Shown here: one piece after another, positions 1 to 4,468 of the stretch
How positions within the stretch are numbered: the stretch's first letter is position 1
Layout: every line of letters begins with the position of its first letter
Assembly: GCA_023430245.1 (NCBI GenBank)
Contig: JAEZBA010000185.1
Coordinates: 1-6,302, forward strand
Reading direction: 5' to 3'
Source of the DNA: Pseudomonadota bacterium
GTDB lineage: Bacteria > Pseudomonadota > Alphaproteobacteria > Rhizobiales > Xanthobacteraceae
Length of the DNA: 6,302 nucleotides
Made by a program: the position numbers and the translations under genes
The notes under the pieces: model-generated
Seen by the model: the letters and a program-made list of their open reading frames with translations, nothing else
What the model was told of the DNA's origin: nothing
Databases searched by the model: none

Positions 1-1211
1 TCGACCTTGATGACGTCGGCGCCGAGGTCGGCGAGGATGGCCGAGGTGCTCGCGCCCGCGGTCAGGATGCCGAGATCGATCACGCGGATGCCTGTGAGCG
101 GCCCGGTCGAGCCCGCGACGCGATAACGGCGCGTCGTCCCGCCAGGCTCCCCATGCGCGGCGGCGATCACCGGCAATCGCGGGCGAATAGCGGTGCCGTT
201 TGAGCGCTGGAAGAATTGCCGCGCGCGATATTGCGGATCGTCGAGCAGCTCGGTGGGAGTCCAGACCGGACCGAATGCCAGACCGGACGACTTCGACGCC
301 GCTGCTATTTCTCGACGGGTGTGACGCAGCGCCCATCGCTCCAGTCCTTGCTCCAGCGCCGCGAGCTTGCTCGGATCGGTCCATCCGCGTTCCGCCGACA
401 ATGCCTGCATGGCCGGATCGCCGGTCATTTTGCTAATTTGCGGCCAGTCACGGTCGAAATAGACAAGTGCGACGTGACCGTCGGCGCAAGGCGCCGTGCG
501 CCACTTGCCGCTTTCCGCCGAGCGGCGCGGGATCGGCCGGCCTTGCGCCGCAGCCGCCAGCGATTTCCAGTTGATCCACAACGCCGTGCCGAGCGCCGAA
601 ACGTCGGCGCGATCCAAGTCATCGCCGTGCAGCAACGAGACCGCGGCGAGAAACCCCGACAGTCCGGTCGAATAAGAAATCTGATGCCCCCCGAGTATCA
701 GGGGCCGCGCATCCGATCGTCCGACAATGTCCAGCAAGCCGGCCTGCGCGGCGATCGTCAGTTCGCTGGCACGGCCCCGGGCATCCGCGTTGCCAGCAAC
801 TTCCTCGACGAACACCACGTCCTTGCTGCGTATCGCTGACGGCGGCACATCTGCGGATTGATCCGGTAGATGCACGTCGCCGCCGTAACGAAGCCGCAGG
901 TGAATGCGGCCAGGATTTTGCGGGTCAGCCGCGATGTGTTCGCGCAGGGATTCCGTGCCGCTGCTCTTGCCGTGGCACAGAAAGTCCCGCAGCGCGTGAA
1001 CATGAGCGGCACGGGTCGACGTGGCTTCGACGCCGGACGCGTCGAACGGGTCGCCGTCATCGCACAGGCGAACCACGCGCGCACCGAAATCCGCAGCGAT
1101 CCGCCCCGTCAGTCCGATCGCGAGGACAGCCCAGAACGGTGTCGTCGACGTGATCTCCTCGGTGACGATCACGTCATTCAATGCATCGGCGATTTGATTC
1201 ACAGCGCTCAT
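1..1211 (-). CDS. CoA transferase, family III (CaiB/BaiF), fused two-domain type, 3'-truncated by window edge
   Basis: The reading frame is open from an ATG at 1211-1209 to the window edge, giving 403 visible residues without a stop. Residues 370-403 carry the hallmark start of a CaiB/BaiF domain (GPLTGIRVIDLG, then ILADLGADVIKV). The preceding ~370 residues form a diverged copy of the same fold: AADFGARVVRL at 39-49 matches the LADxGADVIKVE motif, and HQISYSTGLSGFLAAVSLL at 176-194 matches the segment carrying the family's catalytic Asp. In formyl-CoA transferase and CaiB that Asp is D169; here the aligned residue appears to be S179. I infer a fused protein whose N-terminal half is probably non-catalytic, with the second domain mostly outside the window. 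The family moves CoA between acyl-CoAs and carboxylic acids in the cytoplasm. It lies 66 nt after the Bug receptor, so the two are probably co-transcribed. GTG at 1202-1200 is an alternative start. The exact substrate is unknown. Confidence 0.88.
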   Translation of the reverse strand, partial: MSAVNQIADALNDVIVTEEITSTTPFWAVLAIGLTGRIAADFGARVVRLCDDGDPFDASGVEATSTRAAHVHALRDFLCHGKSSGTESLREHIAADPQNPGRIHLRLRYGGDVHLPDQSADVPPSAIRSKDVVFVEEVAGNADARGRASELTIAAQAGLLDIVGRSDARPLILGGHQISYSTGLSGFLAAVSLLHGDDLDRADVSALGTALWINWKSLAAAAQGRPIPRRSAESGKWRTAPCADGHVALVYFDRDWPQISKMTGDPAMQALSAERGWTDPSKLAALEQGLERWALRHTRREIAAASKSSGLAFGPVWTPTELLDDPQYRARQFFQRSNGTAIRPRLPVIAAAHGEPGGTTRRYRVAGSTGPLTGIRVIDLGILTAGASTSAILADLGADVIKV

Positions 1212-1255
1212 TCCACGCGGTCGCGGGCAAATAAAGTCCGCGCCGGCCGCGTGGA
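1212..1255 (-). promoter_or_regulatory. Intercistronic hairpin abutting the CoA-transferase start codon
   Basis: A perfect 9-bp inverted repeat (TCCACGCGG at 1212-1220, CCGCGTGGA at 1247-1255) encloses a second 5-bp pairing (CGCGG 1222-1226 with CCGCG 1238-1242). In the minus-strand transcript the 3' arm ends exactly next to the ATG at 1211. It contains the only weakly Shine-Dalgarno-like bases (GUGGA). There is no U tract, so an intrinsic terminator is unlikely. A role in translation control or in processing between the two genes is inference. Confidence 0.45.
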
Positions 1256-1277
1256 CGTCAAAACCGGAATCCAGTTG

Positions 1278-2258
1278 CTATTGCGGCGTGATTCCGACCA
1301 GTTCGATTGCGCCTTTCCATGCTTTGAGATCGTCGCGCACGCGCACGTCGAAATCGGCTGCCGTACCCGGCGTGGGTACGACGCCGATGCGACCGAGCTT
1401 CGCCACCACGTCCGGCATGGCGAGCACTTTGTTCACCGCTGCATTCAGGCGATCGATGATTGGTTTGGGAGTCCCGCCCGGCGCAAAGATGCCAAGCCAG
1501 GAGGTCACCTCGACACCCGGGACGGTCTCATTCATCGTCGGTGCGTTCGGCATCGCCTTGATGCGAGCAGGCTCGGCGAGCGCAATCAGCTTCATCTGCT
1601 TGCCGTCGATGTAAGGCATGATGCCCGCGATCGTGCCGTAGCTCATGGTGATGTGCCCGCCGAGCACGCTTTGCAGAGCTGGCCCCGCTCCCTGGAACGG
1701 CACCGGCGTGATGTTGATATCGGCCTTCTTGTTCAGCAACGCGCCGGCGATGTTATGGGCCGAACCGGGGCCAACGTGCCCGAAGGTGTATTCGCCGGGC
1801 TTCGCCTTGGCCGCCGCAATGATGTCCTGGAGGGAGTTGAACGGCGAGTTCGCATTCACCACGAGACCAAGATAGGTTTCTCCCACCATGGCAACGCCGG
1901 CGAGATCCTTGGTCGGATCGATCGGATAATTCTTGAAGGTATAGGGGTTCATCACCACCGTGGCGTTGGGCACCATCAGGATGGTGTAGCCGTCCGGCTG
2001 CGCACGCGCGACCATCTGCGTGCCGAGATTTCCGCCGCTTCCGCCCTTGTTCTCAATCACGATGGGCTGACCGAGCTCCTTGCTCAATTCGCCTTCGATC
2101 ACACGCGCGGTTGTATCGATCACGCCCCCCGGCGGGAAAGGCACCAGCAGCGTGACCGGGCGCGACGGGAAGTTCTGCGCAGAGGCGGCAACGGTCAGGC
2201 CCAGCACCATGGACGACACGGCCGCAGCAGATGCTGCAACGCGAAAAAGGTTCCTCAT
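1278..2258 (-). CDS. Tripartite tricarboxylate transporter substrate-binding protein (Bug/TctC family)
   Basis: This 326-aa periplasmic receptor has the usual family length. Residues 1-27 form a signal peptide ending ASA, with mature protein from QNFPSRPVTLLVPFPPGG. The family signature PFPPGG at 40-45, followed by D48 and TTAR, is intact, as are ENKGGSGGNLGT (69-80), QPDGYT (87-92) and the C-terminal-lobe motif WLGIFAPGGTP (254-264). Bug proteins bind carboxylates in the periplasm and usually hand them to TctA/TctB membrane subunits. Neither subunit is visible here, so this may be an orphan receptor, as is common in alpha- and betaproteobacteria. The start at 2258 is chosen over an in-frame ATG 69 nt upstream because it has a strong Shine-Dalgarno and leads straight into the signal peptide. 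The downstream gene is a CoA transferase in the same frame, which suggests uptake and activation of an organic acid. The ligand cannot be read from the sequence. Confidence 0.95.
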   Translation of the reverse strand: MRNLFRVAASAAAVSSMVLGLTVAASAQNFPSRPVTLLVPFPPGGVIDTTARVIEGELSKELGQPIVIENKGGSGGNLGTQMVARAQPDGYTILMVPNATVVMNPYTFKNYPIDPTKDLAGVAMVGETYLGLVVNANSPFNSLQDIIAAAKAKPGEYTFGHVGPGSAHNIAGALLNKKADINITPVPFQGAGPALQSVLGGHITMSYGTIAGIMPYIDGKQMKLIALAEPARIKAMPNAPTMNETVPGVEVTSWLGIFAPGGTPKPIIDRLNAAVNKVLAMPDVVAKLGRIGVVPTPGTAADFDVRVRDDLKAWKGAIELVGITPQ

Positions 2259-2263
2259 GACAT

Positions 2264-2270
2264 CCCTCCC
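2264..2270 (-). promoter_or_regulatory. Shine-Dalgarno of the Bug receptor gene
   Basis: On the minus strand GGGAGGG lies about five nt before the ATG at 2258-2256. It is the strongest such site nearby, and it decides the start over the upstream in-frame ATG at 2327. Confidence 0.8.
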
Positions 2271-2322
2271 AAGTCCGGATTGGTTAACGCGGCACGCTTC
2301 CATCCGGTTTGCATTGCCAGCC

Positions 2323-2351
2323 ACCATAAATGACCGGACAATTGATCACAA
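2323..2351 (-). promoter_or_regulatory. Candidate sigma-70 promoter for the Bug receptor / CoA-transferase operon
   Basis: On the minus strand, TTGTGA (2351-2346, 4/6 to the -35 consensus) and TATGGT (2328-2323, 4/6 to the -10) are separated by exactly 17 nt. They lie about 65 nt upstream of the receptor start. The matches are partial, so this is a plausible but unproven promoter. The -35 overlaps the TGATCA palindrome at 2343-2348. Confidence 0.4.
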
Positions 2352-2393
2352 GCGCATCTCAGCCTAATTTGGGGGCATTTGATTGATCGGACA
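2331..2393. repeat. Repeated operator-like motifs upstream of the Bug receptor gene
   Basis: TGACCGGACA (2331-2340) and TGATCGGACA (2384-2393) are direct repeats matching at 9 of 10 positions. The first is itself an imperfect palindrome (TG-CCGG-CA). ATTGATC also occurs twice, at 2341-2347 and 2382-2388, 41 bp apart, or about four helical turns. One pair overlaps the candidate promoter and the other lies upstream, an arrangement typical of a transcription factor with two operators. No regulator gene lies in the window, and the role is inferred. Confidence 0.35.
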
Positions 2394-2400
2394 TTTAGCC

Positions 2401-2440
2401 CCTCGGAGCGCGCGCCGCCCCGACCCGCCGGGCGCCGAGG
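2401..2440. repeat. GC-rich hairpin downstream of the methyltransferase gene
   Basis: CCTCGG (2401-2406) pairs with CCGAGG (2435-2440). Further pairs inside the arms (2408-2409 with 2432-2433; 2411-2412 with 2429-2430) extend a broken stem. It lies about 100 nt past the methyltransferase stop. It could end that transcript, but no T tract follows on the minus strand, so an intrinsic terminator is not established. I see no coding signal in the rest of the 2259-2538 spacer. Confidence 0.3.
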
Positions 2441-2452
2441 CGCAAATTGCGC
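2440..2452. promoter_or_regulatory. 13-bp near-perfect palindrome, possible protein-binding site
   Basis: GCGCAAATTGCGC has 6-bp perfectly complementary arms around one central base. It shares its first base with the preceding hairpin and lies about 90 bp upstream of the candidate receptor promoter. Dyad symmetry of this size suits a dimeric DNA-binding protein. No partner can be named. Confidence 0.3.
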
Positions 2453-2538
2453 ATCGCCAGTCAGCGCCTGGGATGGACTGCACCGGCCGCGGATACTTTC
2501 TGTCCCGCGCCAGGCAAAGCATCTTCTGAGAACGCGCT

Positions 2539-3207
2539 TCAATCCGCCGGGGTGAACACCAGGAAATTCTGCCGCGGCAGGAAATCGAACGAGCCCGCGG
2601 GCTTGTAGCCCGCCGCCTGCATCTCGTCGGTAATCTTCTCCGCTGAAATCCGCATGTGCTTCGGCGCACCGGCCGGCGCGTCCGGACGGAAATCGACGAT
2701 CGCCACCCGGCCGCCAGGCTTCAGCGACGCGCGCAGCCGCTTGAAGTAATCGGTGCGCTTGTCGATGTGATGGTAGACGTTGAGCAGGAACGCCACATCG
2801 ACCGGCTCGGGCAGGTTCGGCGTGGCTTCGCCTCCAACCACTGCGCGCAGGTTGTCGATCCCTGCCGTCTTGGCGCGCTCCGCCATATGCTTGACCATGT
2901 TCGGCTCGATATCGACAGCGAACACCGTTCCGTCCTTGAGCGCCCGCGCGAACCGCACCGCCATATATCCGGTGCCGGCACCGATATCGGCAACGCTGTC
3001 GGCCGGCTTCAGTGCCAACGACGCGACGATACGGTCGGGCATCTGCCATTTGTCGCGCTCGGGATCGTCGAACGAGGCCGACCATTTCTTCGGGTCGTCG
3101 AAGCGCGGATGATGCCCGTGATGCTTGTGCATGTCCTGCGCGGCGAGGGGCGAAGCCGCGAACAAAAAGATCAGTCCGAAAAGAAGAAGCCCGCGCATCC
3201 CGCTCAT
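2539..3207 (-). CDS. Class I SAM-dependent methyltransferase with signal peptide (exported)
   Basis: This is a 222-aa protein. Residues 1-24 form a clear signal peptide (hydrophobic LLLFGLIFLFAASPLAAQ). A His-rich start of the mature protein follows (HKHHGHH, 27-33), then the segment FDDPERDKWQMPDRI (46-60). The Rossmann methyltransferase core is complete: motif I VADIGAGTGYMAVRFA (72-87), the acidic end of strand 2 AVDIEP (97-102, D99 expected to hold the SAM ribose), DVAFLLNVYHHI (137-148), and LKPGGRVAIVDF (162-173). These point to methyl transfer from SAM. Substrate is unknown. The export signal is odd because SAM is a cytoplasmic cofactor. The start at 3207 has GGAG nine nt upstream; a second Met at codon 4 would give the same mature protein. 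The gene is divergent from the SnoaL-like gene across a 187-nt spacer and seems to be transcribed alone. Confidence 0.9.
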   Translation of the reverse strand: MSGMRGLLLFGLIFLFAASPLAAQDMHKHHGHHPRFDDPKKWSASFDDPERDKWQMPDRIVASLALKPADSVADIGAGTGYMAVRFARALKDGTVFAVDIEPNMVKHMAERAKTAGIDNLRAVVGGEATPNLPEPVDVAFLLNVYHHIDKRTDYFKRLRASLKPGGRVAIVDFRPDAPAGAPKHMRISAEKITDEMQAAGYKPAGSFDFLPRQNFLVFTPAD

Positions 3208-3260
3208 ATGGTTCGACTCCGCTCTATCGCCCGTCGTCGGTCGCGTATCACAAATCCGGC

Positions 3261-3344
3261 GCTATTGTCCCGGCCGGAGTGGGCGGCACGTGGGCATATT
3301 TCGTCATGTTCCCGTGATTGACGCACCAACGGGGTGACAATAGC
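3261..3344. repeat. Inverted 9-mer in the divergent spacer, one copy per gene
   Basis: GCTATTGTC (3261-3269) and its exact reverse complement GACAATAGC (3336-3344) flank the middle of the divergent spacer. Read in the direction of each gene, GACAATAGC lies just over 50 nt upstream of each start codon (about 54 nt for the methyltransferase, 51 nt for the SnoaL-like gene), and a G run precedes it in both cases. It could be a shared promoter element or operator. No well-matched -35 pairs with GACAAT as a -10, so the role is open. Confidence 0.35.
3287..3312 (-). promoter_or_regulatory. Possible EcfG-type (general stress response) promoter for the methyltransferase gene
   Basis: On the minus strand, GGAAC (3312-3308) is followed after 17 nt by CGTG (3290-3287). 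The alphaproteobacterial EcfG consensus is approximately GGAAC, a 16-17 nt spacer, then CGTT. The -35 is exact and the -10 matches 3 of 4. It lies about 80 nt upstream of the methyltransferase start. Such short motifs arise by chance, so this is tentative. Confidence 0.25.
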
Positions 3345-3346
3345 CT
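3318..3346 (+). promoter_or_regulatory. Candidate sigma-70 promoter for the SnoaL-like gene
   Basis: TTGACG (3318-3323, 5/6 to the -35) is followed after 17 nt by TAGCCT (3341-3346, 3/6 to the -10), about 50 nt before the start codon. The -10 is weak, and an alternative pairing (GTGACA 3334-3339 with ATACAA 3357-3362) fits about as well. Confidence 0.3.
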
Positions 3347-3363
3347 TCCAGCATTCATACAAA

Positions 3364-3380
3364 GCCCGCGCCAAGCGGGC
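3364..3380 (+). promoter_or_regulatory. Short 5'-UTR hairpin just before the Shine-Dalgarno of the SnoaL-like gene
   Basis: GCCCGC (3364-3369) and GCGGGC (3375-3380) form a perfect 6-bp all-G/C stem with a 5-nt loop. It ends three nt before the GGGAGGA ribosome-binding site. It may stabilise the mRNA 5' end or affect ribosome access. Function is inferred from position only. Confidence 0.4.
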
Positions 3381-3383
3381 CAC

Positions 3384-3390
3384 GGGAGGA
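3384..3390 (+). promoter_or_regulatory. Shine-Dalgarno of the SnoaL-like gene
   Basis: GGGAGGA lies four nt before the ATG at 3395 and supports that start, which is followed at once by a signal peptide. Confidence 0.75.
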
Positions 3391-3394
3391 CAGC

Positions 3395-3868
3395 ATGATA
3401 CGATCGGCTTTGGCATTTCTGATGTTCGTCGCCTTTGCTTTGACGGCGCCCGCGCAGGCGCAAATGACCGATGCGCAGAAGATGGAACGCAACAAGAAGA
3501 ATGTGGTCGAGTTCTACAACGCGGTATTGAACGAAAAGAATTTCGAAAAGGCCGCGACCTATGTCGGCGCCACCTATATCCAGCACAACCCGATCGGTGC
3601 CGACGGGCTTGAAGGCATCAAGGGCTTCATCGGCTTCCTGCGCGAAAAGTTTCCGAACAACAAGAGCGAGATCAAGCGGGTCTTCGCCGACGGCAATTAT
3701 GTGATCGTGCATGTGCATGCGGTGCGCAACCCGGGCACCGACGAGCGCGGCTTTGCGATCTTCGACCTGTTCCGCCTGGACGATAACGGCAAGGTGGTGG
3801 AGCATTGGGACGCCGTGCAGGCAATCCCCGATCCTGCCACCGCCAAGAACAAGAACGGAATGTTCTGA
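3395..3868 (+). CDS. Secreted SnoaL-like / NTF2-like fold protein
   Basis: This 157-aa protein has a signal peptide (residues 1-22, LAFLMFVAFALTAPAQA, cleavage predicted after AQA). The mature part has the cone-shaped NTF2/SnoaL pattern. An N-terminal helix NVVEFYNAVLNEKNFEKA (36-53) leads into YIQHNP (61-66). Strands VIVHVHAV (103-110), FAIFDLFRL (120-128) and the closing KVVEHWDAVQ (133-142) follow. H64, H106, H108, D124, H137 and D139 lie in conserved stretches and may line the pocket. SnoaL itself is a polyketide cyclase, but most bacterial homologues of this kind have no proven reaction, so enzyme or binding roles are both possible. The start is well supported by its ribosome-binding site. 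It is divergent from the exported methyltransferase and upstream of a second small secreted protein, possibly in the same transcript. Confidence 0.85.
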   Translation: MIRSALAFLMFVAFALTAPAQAQMTDAQKMERNKKNVVEFYNAVLNEKNFEKAATYVGATYIQHNPIGADGLEGIKGFIGFLREKFPNNKSEIKRVFADGNYVIVHVHAVRNPGTDERGFAIFDLFRLDDNGKVVEHWDAVQAIPDPATAKNKNGMF

Positions 3869-3921
3869 GACTTCGCTGCCGCGAATTGACGGTTCATACA
3901 CTCTCCACGCGACTCTCACTG

Positions 3922-3957
3922 GACAGGCGCGAGCGATTTCATTCGACTGCGCCTGTC
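3922..3957. terminator. Hairpin between the two plus-strand genes, possible terminator
   Basis: GACAGGCGC (3922-3930) and GCGCCTGTC (3949-3957) form a perfect 9-bp stem. An inner CGA/TCG pairing (3934-3936 with 3943-3945) shortens the loop to six nt. Only a short T run (GGTTTCC) follows, so it is a weak intrinsic terminator at best. It may instead be an intercistronic stabiliser or processing site. It lies 54 nt after the SnoaL-like stop and 31 nt before the next start. Confidence 0.45.
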
Positions 3958-3988
3958 GGTTTCCGATTTGAATCGAGGGTTCGTCATC

Positions 3989-4378
3989 ATGAAGCGCATT
4001 TTCGCGGCTGCCGCCTTGTGCCTGCTGGCGACGCCGGTTCTCGCTCAGCAGGATCTGTCGCTGGTCGGCACCTGGACCGGACAGCGCGAGCGGATGGCCA
4101 AGGACGAAGGCTATCGTGACGGCCTCGCCACCCTCGTCATCACCGAGCAGAGGGGCCGCGCCTTCAAGGGCTACCTCAGCCGCTCCAACAGGGACGGCGA
4201 CGTCAAAGAAGACCTGTGGGGCGCGTTCACGCCGAACGGTCATCTGATCGTCGGCTCGGACGAGGAAGGCTTTTACTGGTTCACGCTGGTGAACGTCGAC
4301 ACGCTCGACTATTGCTATTCGGAAGCCGGCAAGACGGCGCGCACCACCTGCGCGCGGGTGATGCGGCAGAAGAATTAG
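3989..4378 (+). CDS. Small secreted protein of unknown function
   Basis: I do not recognise the family of this 129-aa protein. Residues 1-19 form a signal peptide (MKRIFAAAALCLLATPVLA), leaving a mature protein of about 110 residues. The mature part begins SLVGTWTGQRE and alternates short hydrophobic strands with turns (ATLVITEQ 47-54, FKGYLSR 59-65, HLIVGSDEEGFYWFTLVNVD 85-104). This suggests a compact beta-rich domain, perhaps lipocalin-like. Two cysteines in the mature region (C109, C121) could form a disulfide in the periplasm. GAGGG (3975-3979) lies nine nt before the chosen ATG. A TTG codon in frame at 3968 is less likely because it would put seven residues before the signal peptide. 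It follows the SnoaL-like gene after 120 nt with a hairpin between, so it may be co-transcribed or only partly linked. It ends 11 nt before a palindromic repeat and converges on the cyclase gene. Confidence 0.75.
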   Translation: MKRIFAAAALCLLATPVLAQQDLSLVGTWTGQRERMAKDEGYRDGLATLVITEQRGRAFKGYLSRSNRDGDVKEDLWGAFTPNGHLIVGSDEEGFYWFTLVNVDTLDYCYSEAGKTARTTCARVMRQKN

Positions 4379-4388
4379 CCGCAGCTAT

Positions 4389-4462
4389 CGTAGCTCGTAT
4401 TGAGCGAAGCGAAATGCGGGACGATCGCCCTCCGGATTTCGCTTCGCTCAACCCGGGCTACG
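4389..4462. repeat. Palindromic repeat element (REP/BIME-like) between convergent genes
   Basis: A ~74-nt imperfect palindrome. The core arms TGAGCGAAGCGAAAT (4401-4415) and ATTTCGCTTCGCTCA (4436-4450) are perfect reverse complements over 15 bp, extended by one pair. Beyond a 2-nt mismatch, the outer arms CGTAGCTCG (4389-4397) and CGGGCTACG (4454-4462) pair with one wobble. The loop carries the palindrome CGATCG (4422-4427). The design (GTAGC...GAGCGAAGCGAAAT...GGGCTAC) resembles dispersed intergenic repeats I recall from Bradyrhizobium-type genomes. Lying between two stop codons, it can serve as a bidirectional terminator or mRNA 3'-end stabiliser. Confidence 0.75.
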
Positions 4463-4468
4463 CACCGT

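Noticed and set aside
216..839. A 207-codon plus-strand frame opposite the CoA transferase
   Set aside because: The minus-strand frame here encodes a continuous CaiB-like protein; the plus frame is Arg-rich and without motifs.
1209..1280. Possible read-through fusion of receptor and transferase, since both share a frame with only one TAG between them
   Set aside because: The receptor is periplasmic and the transferase cytoplasmic, and each has its own start. Sharing a frame happens by chance in one of three gene pairs.
2259..2327. N-terminal 23-residue extension of the Bug receptor from the ATG at 2327
   Set aside because: That ATG lies within the candidate -10, and the extension would bury the signal peptide. 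The GGGAGGG site favours the ATG at 2258.
870..2333. A 487-codon open frame on the plus strand across the receptor and transferase genes
   Set aside because: It lies opposite two genes with clear family motifs. Its Arg/His-rich product shows no domain, and such frames are expected opposite genes with high third-position GC.
3886..3914. TTGACG at 3886-3891 as a promoter for the small secreted-protein gene
   Set aside because: No acceptable -10 follows at 16-18 nt.
3248..4243. A 331-codon minus-strand frame across the divergent spacer and the two small secreted-protein genes
   Set aside because: It crosses a promoter region and both plus-strand genes, which have signal peptides and ribosome-binding sites. 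Its product looks like reverse-strand noise.
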